Origin: Pectobacterium colocasium
GTDB lineage: Bacteria; Pseudomonadota; Gammaproteobacteria; Enterobacterales; Enterobacteriaceae
Direction of reading: 5' to 3'
DNA: 64,000 nt
Assembly (NCBI RefSeq): GCF_020181655.1
Contig: NZ_CP084032.1
Location: forward strand, 1,984,001 to 2,048,000
Shown here: one piece after another, positions 5,752-14,585 of the stretch
Numbering within the stretch: position 1 is the first letter of the stretch
Layout: each line of letters begins with the position of its first letter
Notes under the pieces: model-generated
What the model was told of the DNA's origin: nothing
What the model saw: only the letters and a program-made list of their open reading frames with translations
The model's database searches: none
Made by a program: the position numbers and the translations under genes

Positions 5752-8358
5752 TTACTCTTCCTCGTCGTCGAGCGTCATGAGCACCACAAAGCGTGGCTGC
5801 TTGCCGTCAATACGCAGTGATTTACGCGTGATGCCTTTGGCGGGTTTGTCCAGCATTCCAGCATCGGCCAGCACTTGCGCAAATGCTGTGGCATTGGCAC
5901 CAGTGGCAATTTCGTTATTGAACACGGCGGGGAAGGTGTGAAACACCAGCGTATCGGCTCCAGGTTTTTTCACCCGATACCCTGCCAAATCCTTGATGGG
6001 TAAATCGCGTGGATCAGGATTGGGGTGTGGTAAATAACGGCTGTAGCCGAACTGGTGCAAAAAGGCATCGGCCTGTTCTACCCAGGCTTTGGCTTCACGG
6101 TTGCCCATGCCAAATTCATTTACCCAGGCATAGAAGCTATGCTGTAACGCATCGTGACATTCCTGCGCCGTCCAGCCAGTAAAAGAGGCAGAAAGTAATA
6201 AAGCGGCTTCCAACACGGCAAAACGTGATGCTACACGCCGCACTTGTTCGCTGGCATCATCGGGCAAGAGTGATAACCAGCGACGCTCTGTTTCGCGGTA
6301 GGTTGCCAGCGCGTTTTCTTTCTGGCTGGCAAGGTGAGCGATCCACGCCCGGCCAACTGCTCCATAATGGGCGTTACTGGCATCACGGATCGCGTCGGCA
6401 TGGGCTTTGCCGTCCTGATAGCCATGAAATACCGTCGCTTTGGTGATCGGGACATTCAGCAGGCGCACCAATTGACCAGCATTTACCCGTCCACCGTCAG
6501 CGCGGATATAGCTTTCCAGATCGATCTCGCCGGTACTGAACGCCATTGCTCGCCAGCGTTTTAGCTCTCGGTTGCCGCCTTCTCTGGCTCCCTGAATTTT
6601 ACCCACGCCGTTAAATAGCGCATAGGCGGCATCGGCCACGGCTTTGCGATTGCTGCCTTGCCCGATTTCATCCAGCGGCATAAAGCCGTCATTGTGGGCG
6701 GCGGCTTCGTTCACCAGCCCTAGCGCAGTGGAATACCACGTTAGTTTAAGCGCATTAGGATCGCCATAGACAGAAGATGCGATATTGCCAGTGGTGGTTT
6801 TACCCGCAGAGGAACCGCCAAATAGATGGACGCCGAATCCGTCCGCGTTTACCAGCCCGATAAGCGGGGCAGCAAAGGCACAAGCGACCCCCAACATCAT
6901 GGAGGGATTACCCTGTGCCAGCGCTGCGACGTTTTCGCGCCAGCTTTGCTCTGTTCCGCTGGTGGCATAACCTTTGGCGGCACCCGATTTACCGTTGAAC
7001 AAGACAGGAATGCTCGGTGTGCCGATAACAGAACCGTCCGGCATTAGGTACGCTCCATGTTGCCAGCCGGTCGCGCTGGCGATTGCCCAGCGGCAACCCG
7101 CATGACTGCGACACAAGTGATCGGCCAGTATTGCCCGTAACCCGCCTTTGGCCGTGACTGCCAGCCCACCCGCACGTAATCGCGCCCAGCCTTCACGTTC
7201 GCCAATATCGCGCATTGGAATGGCTTCGGTGCGGGGCTGGCTTTCACCGCTTGGCGTCCAGCTTAAAACCAGATAACGCTCTGACTCATCCGATCCAATC
7301 CCCGCCACCGTAATAGGATCAGACAGCCAGCTTTCACGCTCGATAATGTCGCCGCTGTCATGGTCAGTCTTCGGCTCTACCCAATACAGCCCGCCATTAC
7401 GAATGTCTGCGTAAGGTTTTAAGGGGGAATTGGAAGACGGTAGCGGCTTTTGTCCTGGCTGATAAAGTGAGGCAGCAAAGGCCGATGTTGATACTGCCGC
7501 GCCATGCTGCTGGTAGTAATCATTCCAGTCGGCTTTTTCAGTGGTAGGCGGGAGCGCTACCCAACCGTTTACCGCCAGTGCCGCTTTTTCAGCCGCGATT
7601 TTTCCGGTGTTGCGACCATCGGTTTTATGGTCATTATCCGCAGCAAGGATGATTTTGGCATCCGGCCAGATAGCACGGCAAGACCGTGCAACGTGAATCA
7701 GATTCCCACTATCTAACGCGCTGATAGCGACACCCTGTATCAGTAACGATGCCGTAATTGCTGTGGCGTAACCTTCGGCAATGATCACTGTATCCGTGTG
7801 TTTGGGTAGGGTACTAACGGGAATGAATGCGCCTTTCTTGCGGCTACCGGCAATCAGCTTTTTCTCGCCATTAGGTTTGATTAGCTGTGCGCCAGTGGTG
7901 GTGCCGTTCATGTTTTGCAGTGCCAGCAACAGGGAACCATCATCCAGCAGTAGTGAGGGGCGTTGCAGCCCCTTATTCAGCAGATAGTCAGATTGACCCG
8001 ATACCGCTTTCGCCACCAGCGAATTTACCCGCTCGGCAATCAGACGATGTTCAGGCTTTTCACTGGCGGGGGGAACGACTGGCAACGGAAGCGCCAGCAC
8101 TTCGGCGACCCGTTCCGCTGCTTGCCATGCGTCACACTTGTTCACTTTCATCACCAGATCCAGTCCGGTTCCTGCGCCGCAGTGAGAACAAAAATAGGTG
8201 CCACGACCTTCTTTATCGTCAAAACGGTAGCGGGTATTCCCGCCACAGTTGGGACATTCACTTTCCTGCCGATTGGTCGGGATGCCTAACCGCTGCAAAA
8301 TTCCCTCCCAATGACCGTTGGCTTTTGTCCGCACGTCTTGAATAAACGTGTTGCTCAT
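5752..8358 (-). CDS. P4 alpha-like primase-helicase
   Basis: This 868-residue protein is the replication protein of the satellite. An N-terminal zinc-binding primase domain has Cys35, Cys38, Cys57 and Cys60 (CPNCGG and CSHCG). A Toprim domain follows (VIIAEGYATAITAS, then ILAADND). A DUF927-type helicase domain has Walker A GGSSAGKTT near residue 515 and Walker B-like MPLDEIGQG. In P4 the homologous alpha protein primes, unwinds and binds the origin. The start at 8358 overlaps the preceding gene's stop by ATGA; an open frame extends 40 codons further upstream but lies over that gene. The iteron cluster follows directly. Confidence 0.92.
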   Translation of the reverse strand: MSNTFIQDVRTKANGHWEGILQRLGIPTNRQESECPNCGGNTRYRFDDKEGRGTYFCSHCGAGTGLDLVMKVNKCDAWQAAERVAEVLALPLPVVPPASEKPEHRLIAERVNSLVAKAVSGQSDYLLNKGLQRPSLLLDDGSLLLALQNMNGTTTGAQLIKPNGEKKLIAGSRKKGAFIPVSTLPKHTDTVIIAEGYATAITASLLIQGVAISALDSGNLIHVARSCRAIWPDAKIILAADNDHKTDGRNTGKIAAEKAALAVNGWVALPPTTEKADWNDYYQQHGAAVSTSAFAASLYQPGQKPLPSSNSPLKPYADIRNGGLYWVEPKTDHDSGDIIERESWLSDPITVAGIGSDESERYLVLSWTPSGESQPRTEAIPMRDIGEREGWARLRAGGLAVTAKGGLRAILADHLCRSHAGCRWAIASATGWQHGAYLMPDGSVIGTPSIPVLFNGKSGAAKGYATSGTEQSWRENVAALAQGNPSMMLGVACAFAAPLIGLVNADGFGVHLFGGSSAGKTTTGNIASSVYGDPNALKLTWYSTALGLVNEAAAHNDGFMPLDEIGQGSNRKAVADAAYALFNGVGKIQGAREGGNRELKRWRAMAFSTGEIDLESYIRADGGRVNAGQLVRLLNVPITKATVFHGYQDGKAHADAIRDASNAHYGAVGRAWIAHLASQKENALATYRETERRWLSLLPDDASEQVRRVASRFAVLEAALLLSASFTGWTAQECHDALQHSFYAWVNEFGMGNREAKAWVEQADAFLHQFGYSRYLPHPNPDPRDLPIKDLAGYRVKKPGADTLVFHTFPAVFNNEIATGANATAFAQVLADAGMLDKPAKGITRKSLRIDGKQPRFVVLMTLDDEEE

Positions 8359-8522
8359 GCGGCCTCGTCCTCCTGCGCGCGGTGGAGCGCATCGAGCCGT
8401 TCGGCAAGAATGAACATCAGGATCTCTTTTGCCTGCGGTTCCCTTAACTCCACGATGGCATAAGCCAGCGCACGGCACTGATCGATCAGTTCTTCCTGTT
8501 CCAGCGGCGTGTTATCAAACAT
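8355..8522 (-). CDS. small protein of the satellite replication operon
   Basis: The 55-residue protein begins MFDNTPLEQEELIDQCRALA and has an excellent ribosome binding site (AGGAGG) before the ATG at 8522. It is acidic and mostly helical, without a signal peptide or membrane segment. It overlaps the primase start by 4 bases and the Icd-like stop by 8 bases, so it is coupled to both. Small proteins of this type commonly precede alpha genes in P4-like islands; function unknown. The same frame is open upstream to 9134, but that part overlaps the Icd-like gene and the C4-type RNA and is not accepted as coding. Confidence 0.7.
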   Translation of the reverse strand: MFDNTPLEQEELIDQCRALAYAIVELREPQAKEILMFILAERLDALHRAQEDEAA

Positions 8523-8712
8523 GGCGCACCTCCTGAATCGGAAGGCGGCCAGCAAAGAACAGAATAAAATCGGGCTCAAAATGCTGACGTGCGGATCGCT
8601 CATTCGGCGCAATAATGGTTTTACGGTGCGGTTTTCCGTGCGGCGCTGTGCGGTAGACCGCCAGAAAGAGAAAGGTAAAATGAGGGTGAAACAGCGTAGG
8701 GGTAGCAACCAT
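8515..8712 (-). CDS. Icd/Kil-like host cell division inhibitor family protein
   Basis: This 65-residue protein has AAGAGG eight bases before its ATG. The C-terminal pattern (FEPDFILFFAGRLPIQEV) and the central RTAPHGKPHRKTIIAPNER resemble the short Icd-like proteins encoded in P4-like satellites, which in P4 inhibit host cell division. The ribosome binding site (8716-8731 region) is complementary to a loop of the C4-type RNA upstream, so translation is likely repressed by that RNA. Assignment rests on motif memory and context. Confidence 0.6.
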   Translation of the reverse strand: MVATPTLFHPHFTFLFLAVYRTAPHGKPHRKTIIAPNERSARQHFEPDFILFFAGRLPIQEVRHV

Positions 8713-8789
8713 AGCGGCGGCCTCTTGTACGGGGTTGAAAACCCCACCACACCGCTGCTAAACAGGGTGGTGGGACGTAACAGGGTTAG

Positions 8790-8850
8790 CAGACCGGCGT
8801 ACAAGAAACCGGCGAGCCCGAAGGCTCCCCCATTACGCCCCACCATAATT
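8790..8850 (-). ncRNA. C4-type antisense RNA (P1 c4 / P4 CI RNA family)
   Basis: The minus strand carries a hairpin with a UUCG loop (stem GAGCC/GGCTC, 8814-8827), flanked by two single-strand segments complementary to the downstream mRNA. The segment at 8799-8812 pairs over 14 bases, two of them G-U, with 8718-8731, which covers the ribosome binding site of the Icd-like gene. The segment at 8833-8844 pairs over 12 bases, one of them G-U, with 8769-8780. This two-box design is that of C4 RNA, which is processed from the leader and blocks its own operon, giving superinfection immunity in P1 and P4. Ends are approximate. Confidence 0.8.
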
Positions 8851-8960
8851 TGGGCATAACTTGGTTTACGGACGTAAAAAAACCGCATGAAACTAAAGCG
8901 GTCGTCCGCTTGTACATTCAGGCTGCTAAACCTGGTCGCCGATTTTGCGGCAACGGTGAA

Positions 8961-8990
8961 ACGATAAGCCAGATGCCCCGCCAGCGTCAA
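8961..8990 (-). promoter_or_regulatory. possible promoter of the C4-primase operon
   Basis: On the minus strand TTGACG and TATCGT are separated by 18 bases, about 110 bases upstream of the C4-type RNA. The match to the -10 consensus is moderate. The stretch 8991-9187 contains no other supported feature. Confidence 0.3.
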
Positions 8991-9187
8991 TACGTTTTGT
9001 ATTGGGTTTGCTAAGTGTTGCGCATTTTTCAGAGAGAGAAAAATGAACTCGCTATTGTGTATAAAAAAGGCTGTTTCCTGATTTTGGGCGTAGCAATGCC
9101 CGTTCCAGACAGTGCCAGATTTTTGGATCATCATATTTTTTGATTCCGATATACCGCTAGCGCGGCAATAAAAATGAAGGTGTCGGA

Positions 9188-9403
9188 TTATGCGGTTTCG
9201 GTTTGCTGGTCACGTTCGGCAATGCGTTGCCTTAACCAATCGCTAACTTCGTCCTCGAACCAGCCTACGCGCCGTAAGCCAACCCGAAACCCTTTGGGGA
9301 ATTCTCCGGCATTGATCATTTCCTGAAAGCTGCTGTCTGAACTAACGCGCAGAATGGCTTTCACTTCTTTCTTTAACAGGATTTTTCTGTCTAACAGATT
9401 CAT
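9188..9403 (-). CDS. AlpA/Vis-type regulator of the satellite
   Basis: The 71-residue protein has a winged-helix DNA-binding fold of the AlpA family. The start (MNLLDRKILLKKEVKAIL) is followed by RVSSDSSFQEMINAGEFPKG and the recognition wing VGLRRVGWFEDEVSDWLRQR. P4 Vis and AlpA homologues regulate late promoters and act as excisionases with the neighbouring integrase. GGAGATAAAG precedes the ATG at 9403. It sits between the integrase and the leader of the replication operon, the standard P4 order. The 276 bases to the integrase (9404-9679) have a weak 60-codon frame I do not accept and probably hold promoters. Confidence 0.85.
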   Translation of the reverse strand: MNLLDRKILLKKEVKAILRVSSDSSFQEMINAGEFPKGFRVGLRRVGWFEDEVSDWLRQRIAERDQQTETA

Positions 9404-9679
9404 ACGTCTTTATCTCCAATGAAACCGGCGTTGTCCGGTCAGTGCAGATAGTTAAACGGTTCTTGAGGGAGGAGTATGATAATTTAGGTTTAAATTTGGG
9501 AAAATTAAGTAAATTCTTGAAATAATGGTTCTGATAACTGAACGCTGCCTTACAGCCAGTTTATGAAAGAATTCATTCTTATTCTGCGTGTTCTCACTGA
9601 GAACATCACCGACTATATGCGCTACATATTCCACGCGTTTTTTCTGGTTTAGTTTATTATCCCATATATAAACACAGTA

Positions 9680-10930
9680 TCAGCCATTGGCGATGCGCAA
9701 ACCTCTGGCTCCTTCTGACGCCATGACTTTTCCCGTTGCGGCTGTTTCGACAAATTCACCCCACCAGCACATCAATATTTTGCGCTGTTCCAGATAAGTG
9801 GATCGGTTATAGGCGCGGCGCACTTCGTTGGTGTCTACATGGGCGAGGGCGGCTTCGATCACGTCTGGCGGGAACCCTTCTTCATTGGCCGCTGTACTGA
9901 ATATGGCGCGCAGGCCATGAGACACCAGCACACCTTTGTAACCCATACGGCGCAATGCGGCGTTAGCAGTCTGGCTGTTCATCGGCTGCTTAGGGTCTTT
10001 ACTGGAAGGAAACAGGTATTCACGGTGTCCGCTGATGGGCTTCATGGCGTCCAGAATAGCTAATGCCTGCGGAGGTAGGGGAATAACGTGATCACGACGC
10101 ATCTTCATACGGCCAGCGGGGATCGTCCAGGTGTTCTCCGTCAGGTTTATTTCGCTCCAGCGGGTTTCAGCGGCTTCGGCAGGGCGGGTAACGGTGAGTA
10201 GCTGCCATTCAATCAATAAGCGGGTCTGTAACTCAATGCTGGCGACCGATAGCGTTTTCATCAAGCCAGGTAATGCCTCTGGCCGGATAGTTGGCATATG
10301 GGTTTTCACCGGCGTCTGAAAGGCTTTGCGGATCTTGGCGGCGGGGTTAGCGGGAATCAGCCCAGAGTTAACTGCATAATCCATCACCTCGTTAATTCGC
10401 TGGCTTACCCGCTTGACGGTTTCCAGTTTGCCGCTGGCCTGTATCGGTTCCAACGCGGTGATGAAGTGACGAGCGGTAAGCTGGGTGATCGGTAAGGTTC
10501 CGATGAACGGGAACACGTATTTTTCCAGCGAACGCCAGATATCTTTAATGGTGTTCTCGGCCAGCGGTTGAGACTTTTTCACTTCGTACCAGTCGGCGGA
10601 AACTTTGGCGAACGTGTTCAGGTTGATGGCTTGCTCTTGTTCGCGCTGCTGTTGCTGGTGGAATTGTGGATCGATTCCTTTGCTGATAAGCGCCTTTGCC
10701 GCCTCACGTCGTTGTCGAGCTTCGGCCAACGAAACCGCAGGGAATGAACCAAAGCTGATTAACGCACGTTTCTTCGTATCGGGGCGGTAGTAGTTAAAGC
10801 GCCAGATTTTAGAGCCGCTCGATTTCACCAGCAGATACAACCCATCCCCGTCCTGTAGCGTGTATTCCTTCTCGGCAGGTTTGGCGGCTTTGATCTCGGT
10901 ATTGGTCAGTGGGGTAGTTATACGAGCCAT
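9680..10930 (-). CDS. P4-type site-specific tyrosine integrase
   Basis: The 416-residue protein has an N-terminal DUF4102 DNA-binding domain (PLTNTEIKAAKPAEKEYTL), a core-binding domain and a C-terminal tyrosine recombinase domain. Catalytic residues are visible: Arg249 in LTVTRPAEA, His338 and Arg341 in SHGLRA, His364 in ALAHVD and Tyr374 in RRAYNR. It integrates and, with the AlpA-type protein, excises the element at the tRNA 3' end. The gene lies 178 bases from proL with its start facing the tRNA. Length and residues are complete, so it is probably active. Its N-terminal portion is duplicated as a remnant at 799-1095. Confidence 0.95.
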   Translation of the reverse strand: MARITTPLTNTEIKAAKPAEKEYTLQDGDGLYLLVKSSGSKIWRFNYYRPDTKKRALISFGSFPAVSLAEARQRREAAKALISKGIDPQFHQQQQREQEQAINLNTFAKVSADWYEVKKSQPLAENTIKDIWRSLEKYVFPFIGTLPITQLTARHFITALEPIQASGKLETVKRVSQRINEVMDYAVNSGLIPANPAAKIRKAFQTPVKTHMPTIRPEALPGLMKTLSVASIELQTRLLIEWQLLTVTRPAEAAETRWSEINLTENTWTIPAGRMKMRRDHVIPLPPQALAILDAMKPISGHREYLFPSSKDPKQPMNSQTANAALRRMGYKGVLVSHGLRAIFSTAANEEGFPPDVIEAALAHVDTNEVRRAYNRSTYLEQRKILMCWWGEFVETAATGKVMASEGARGLRIANG

Positions 10931-10985
10931 CGTAGTTATACGCTTTTGTAGTTATATGGGGCGGTATAACTAAGCGTATAACTAA

Positions 10986-11097
10986 ACTTTCCGGCTGTAA
11001 ACGGGGTATCCCGATAGATAACAGGCAACGAAAAACCCGCAAACTCAGTGAGAATGCGGGTTTCTGTGGGGTTTCCGGTAGTAAACGATACTAACCG
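10986..11097. repeat. direct repeat copy 2 (between integrase and proL)
   Basis: This 112-bp segment is nearly identical to 1161-1272. It includes the hairpin that terminates proL and the spacer up to 10 bases from the tRNA 3' end. Together the two copies bracket the satellite. Confidence 0.9.
11031..11060 (-). terminator. terminator of proL
   Basis: On the minus strand the hairpin CCCGCA...TGCGGG has a short inner CTC/GAG stem and is followed by TTTTTCG. It lies about 50 bases beyond the tRNA end. Confidence 0.65.
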
Positions 11098-11107
11098 AAG
11101 TTGTATT

Positions 11108-11184
11108 TGGTCGGCACGAGAGGATTTGAACCTCCGACCCCCGACACCCCATGACGGTGCGCTACCAGGCTGCGCTACGTGCCG
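11108..11184 (-). tRNA. proL: tRNA-Pro(GGG)
   Basis: The 77-base cloverleaf begins CGGCACGTAGCGCAGCCTGG and ends in an encoded CCA. The acceptor stem CGGCACG pairs with CGTGCCG, the anticodon loop AUGGGGU gives anticodon GGG, and the T-arm contains GGTTCAAATCC. Sequence and neighbourhood (next to yejM) match E. coli proL. Its 3' end is the integration site of the satellite and remains intact after integration. Confidence 0.97.
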
Positions 11185-11262
11185 ATGCTATGGGCATTTA
11201 TACTACCTTTTCCTGACCTTATTGCAATAGCCTGATGGAACGACTGCTTTAGATTTAGGCAG

Positions 11263-13011
11263 TTAGTTGGCAATAAAGCGTCTTTCGTTCGTTAGTACCT
11301 GCAAGAGCAGGGCAAGCTGTGGTTTTTCATCATTCAGCCGATTTCCCGCCATGTCGTAAGCTCGGTAGTTGCCGTTGCCTTCCAACACGATGAGCTGATC
11401 CTGCGTTGTGATTATCAGCGTGCCGCCATTGCCGTTAATCAACCACGGGGAGCGTCGTTGGGCAGAGAAGAGGTCTTCGCCCTGTGAATAATCATCCGTG
11501 CTGTTTTTAACATGAAGCAGACGCTGCATCAGGGTGGTCATGACGTCCTTGTTGTCCGTCATTTTCGTAATAGTCTGCGCAGGGGTATTCGGCCAATGAA
11601 CAATGAGCGGCGTTTGCCACTGGGTTCGCACAAAACGTGCCGCATTGCTGGTGTTGGCATTCTGGTTTTGTGCCGTTGTTATGATGACGACGGTATTATC
11701 CAGAATGTTTTTTTCCTGCAGGGTGCGAATAATTTGGCCAATCTGGCGGTCAACGTCCTGAATATTTACACGGGCGTTGGTGTCTGTAATTTTGCCATCT
11801 GCGGTTTTCGGCGCACTGCTGAGTTCAATGTAAGAGAACCAGGGGGCAGGGTTATTATCGCGGTTGAGCCACTCCTGCCACTGCGTGATGATGACATCGC
11901 CGTTTTGCTGCTGTGGTGCAGGCAAGGAGAAATCAGAAAGCAGCGCCTGGCGATAGAGCGGGCTGTTGAAACCGTTCACCGAAAAAAGCCCGAACTGATA
12001 GCCCTGCTGGCTTAATGCGGTGATTAACGCTGACGGTTTACGTGCGCTCAGTACGCCATCCATATAGGTCGTCGAGAGGCCGTAAAACAGGTTAAACAAG
12101 GCGGCATCTGGCTGCGAACCTGAATCATAATGATCGCTGAAGCGCACATTTTCTGCGGCGAAGCGTGACAGGTTAGGCATGCGATTCTGCATTGCATCAG
12201 GTGGGGTATCGTCGATCATCACCATCAGCAGATTGTAGCCGCTGCCGTTATCGCGGAAGGTGATGTTATTGAGCGGGTACTCCACTGTTATGGCTTCAGG
12301 ATTACCCTGTTGCGTCAGCCGACGCTGATATTCCTGTGCATCCAGCAGACCATGTTTTTCCAGAAACTTGCGGGCTGTCATCGGATAAGACAGCGGCAGA
12401 TTGGCGCGTTGCATCGTAATCGGGCGATAGAAATTGGCATCGGCCCAGATGTACATCAGGTGCGACGCAAAGAACGCCGAGATGAAAACGCCTGCCAGCG
12501 GCTTGCCAAAGTGGCGGCGATTCAGGCTGCGTAATTTTTGCCAGCACCAGGTGCCGAACAGCATTTCCACCATGAAAATCAATGGAATGCCAATAAACAT
12601 CCACTGCCAGTCGCGGGCAATTTCGCCTTGCCCCGGGTTGACGACAAGTTCCCAGACGGTGCTGTTGAGGTGCAGGTGAAAACGTGTAAAGACCTCAACA
12701 TCCACTAGCAGTATCGTCAGCCCAGCCGTTGCCAGCGCCGCAGACAGGAACCTCAGCAGGCGCTGCGACATCACAATAAATGTGAGCGGGAAGATGACCA
12801 GCAGATAGGCGGCAAAGACGATAAAACTGAAATGACCGAGCCAGCTAACTAGCGCGTAAATTCGACCGAACAGGGAGGTCGGCCAATCGGCAACAAACAG
12901 ATAGCGGCTACCCAGCCCCAAAGTGAGCAAAATGTTGAATAAGGCGAACCAGTGTCCCCAACTGATCATCTGGGAGACTTTTTCGCGGTAGCGCTGACGG
13001 TTGGTTACCAT
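11263..13011 (-). CDS. yejM: inner-membrane regulator of LPS synthesis YejM (PbgA/LapC)
   Basis: The 582-residue protein (E. coli 586) starts with the family-typical MVTNRQRYREKVSQMISWGHW. Five membrane segments lie in roughly residues 1-190, followed by a basic linker (ITMQRANLPLSYPMTARKF) and a periplasmic sulfatase-like domain. The protein senses LPS in the inner membrane and controls LpxC turnover through LapB-FtsH. The C-terminus (LTNERRFIAN) is as in E. coli. It is the second gene of a yejL-yejM pair with a 14-base gap. Confidence 0.95.
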   Translation of the reverse strand: MVTNRQRYREKVSQMISWGHWFALFNILLTLGLGSRYLFVADWPTSLFGRIYALVSWLGHFSFIVFAAYLLVIFPLTFIVMSQRLLRFLSAALATAGLTILLVDVEVFTRFHLHLNSTVWELVVNPGQGEIARDWQWMFIGIPLIFMVEMLFGTWCWQKLRSLNRRHFGKPLAGVFISAFFASHLMYIWADANFYRPITMQRANLPLSYPMTARKFLEKHGLLDAQEYQRRLTQQGNPEAITVEYPLNNITFRDNGSGYNLLMVMIDDTPPDAMQNRMPNLSRFAAENVRFSDHYDSGSQPDAALFNLFYGLSTTYMDGVLSARKPSALITALSQQGYQFGLFSVNGFNSPLYRQALLSDFSLPAPQQQNGDVIITQWQEWLNRDNNPAPWFSYIELSSAPKTADGKITDTNARVNIQDVDRQIGQIIRTLQEKNILDNTVVIITTAQNQNANTSNAARFVRTQWQTPLIVHWPNTPAQTITKMTDNKDVMTTLMQRLLHVKNSTDDYSQGEDLFSAQRRSPWLINGNGGTLIITTQDQLIVLEGNGNYRAYDMAGNRLNDEKPQLALLLQVLTNERRFIAN

Positions 13012-13025
13012 ACGTTGGTCAAAAC

Positions 13026-13256
13026 TTAGTGAGCTTTATCGGCTTTTTTAATCGAAGCCTGTAAGGCTTCAGCGAAAGAACGCGCCATAACCTGACGTTG
13101 CGCAGGCGCGATGCTGGTGTTAATCAGGTTTGTCACCATATTACCGAGCACCATCAAAGCAAGATCGGTCGGGGCGTGGTGCTTTTCCAGAACATTGACC
13201 ATCTCAGAAAGCAGTTGTTCAACGTGTTCGTCACTATAACGGGATGATTGTGGCAT
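13026..13256 (-). CDS. yejL: DUF1414 protein YejL
   Basis: The 76-residue protein starts [20 protein letters not shown] and matches the enterobacterial YejL family. It is helical and cytoplasmic with no known catalytic residues; the role is unknown. It lies directly upstream of yejM and divergent from yejK; the 235-base gap 13257-13491 must hold both promoters. Confidence 0.9.
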   Translation of the reverse strand: MPQSSRYSDEHVEQLLSEMVNVLEKHHAPTDLALMVLGNMVTNLINTSIAPAQRQVMARSFAEALQASIKKADKAH

Positions 13257-13491
13257 AAAATGGCGTATCTCAAGCTGGTAAAGTCGCTTATCTTACCGTA
13301 TAGGCTTATGCTTTTCCGCACTTTTATCATTACCGTACTTTTATCCCAAACGGACTTTTATCAATAAACGGAATTTTATCAATAAGTAGTGTAGACGCTT
13401 AGCGCGTGTAAGGTATGAAGGGCGGCTTTATGTGTTGCGGGCTGTCCGCATCAGTGTTTGAATACGCTCCTTGCTAAAAGGAGAGTTTATC

Positions 13492-14502
13492 ATGAGTCTG
13501 GATATCGCCCAGATTGCCCTGCATCAGCTAATTAAACGTGACGAACAAACGCTGGAAATGGTGTTGCGTGATTCCCTGCTGTCGACCAATGCGGCAGTCG
13601 AAGAGATGATGGCTGAGCTGCATCGCGTATACAGCGCCAAGAGTAAGGCCTATGGGCTGTTTAATGAGCAAAGCGAGCTGGCGGATGCGCTGCGAGCCTG
13701 TCGCAAAGGGGATGAGGACTTTCTGAGTTTCTCACGCGCTGCCACCGGGCGCCTGCGTGACGAGCTGGCGAAGTACCCGTTTGCCGAGGGCGGTATTGTG
13801 TTGTTTTGCCAGTACCGTTATCTGGCGGTCGAGTATTTACTGATATCGGTGCTTAATAGCTGCAATAGCATGCGGGTTAATGAGCAGTTGGATATCAGCA
13901 CCACGCATTATCTGGATATCAATCATGCCGATATCGTCGCACGTATCGATTTGACCGAATGGGAAACCAACCCAGAATCTACCCGCTATCTGACTTTCCT
14001 GAAAGGGCGCGTTGGGCGTAAAGTGTCTGATTTCTTCATGGATTTTCTGGCTGCCTCGGAAGGGCTGGACACGAAAGCGCAAAACCGTGTCTTGTTGAAA
14101 GCGGTCGATGAGTATTGTGATGAAGCGCAGTTAGATAAAAACGAGCGTCAGAATTACCGTCAGCAGGTGTATAGCTACTGTAATGAGCAATTGCAGTCCG
14201 GTGAGGAAATCGAACTGGCGTCGCTGTCACAGGAATTACCACCGCTGGGTGAGAAAACTTTTCAGCAGTTTTCAGCCGAGCAGGGTTATGAGCTGGAAGA
14301 AAGTTTCCCTGCCGATCGTGGGACATTGCGTCAGTTGACCAAATTTGCCGGCAGCGGCGGTGGCATCAGCCTGAATTTTGATGCGCTATTGCTCGGTGAG
14401 CGGATTTTCTGGGATCCGGCGACGGATACGTTGACAATTAAAGGCACACCGCCAAATCTGCGCGATCAGCTACAGCGCCGGACGAGCAGCGGCAAGCAGT
14501 AA
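13492..14502 (+). CDS. yejK: nucleoid-associated protein YejK (NdpA)
   Basis: The 336-residue protein begins [20 protein letters not shown], with AAAGGAGAG before the ATG at 13492; an upstream in-frame ATG at 13471 has no site. It belongs to the NdpA/37-kDa nucleoid protein family, found on chromosomal DNA and able to bind topoisomerase IV subunits. No transmembrane segment or signal is present. It is divergent from yejL-yejM, as in E. coli. Confidence 0.95.
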   Translation: MSLDIAQIALHQLIKRDEQTLEMVLRDSLLSTNAAVEEMMAELHRVYSAKSKAYGLFNEQSELADALRACRKGDEDFLSFSRAATGRLRDELAKYPFAEGGIVLFCQYRYLAVEYLLISVLNSCNSMRVNEQLDISTTHYLDINHADIVARIDLTEWETNPESTRYLTFLKGRVGRKVSDFFMDFLAASEGLDTKAQNRVLLKAVDEYCDEAQLDKNERQNYRQQVYSYCNEQLQSGEEIELASLSQELPPLGEKTFQQFSAEQGYELEESFPADRGTLRQLTKFAGSGGGISLNFDALLLGERIFWDPATDTLTIKGTPPNLRDQLQRRTSSGKQ

Positions 14503-14521
14503 ACCTCGTTCCAGAAAACGA

Positions 14522-14559
14522 CGTTGCCCTTTTTCTTATCACCAGGAAAAGGGCAACGA
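14522..14559. terminator. hairpin between convergent yejK and the membrane acyltransferase gene
   Basis: CGTTGCCCTTTT pairs perfectly with AAAAGGGCAACG across a 13-base loop. It lies 20 bases after yejK and 27 before the end of the next, convergent gene, so it may serve both. Confidence 0.6.
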
Positions 14560-14585
14560 CGGTTGATGTCAGGAAACGATAATGG

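Noticed and set aside
8523..9134. Long minus-strand open frame continuing upstream of the 55-residue protein, up to 260 codons
   Set aside because: It overlaps the Icd-like gene in another frame and the C4-type RNA. The strong AGGAGG site supports starting at 8522. The upstream part resembles Ash-type entries that appear to be translations of the structured leader.
9452..9634. 60-codon minus-strand frame between alpA and the integrase
   Set aside because: AT-rich, no family resemblance and no good ribosome binding site.
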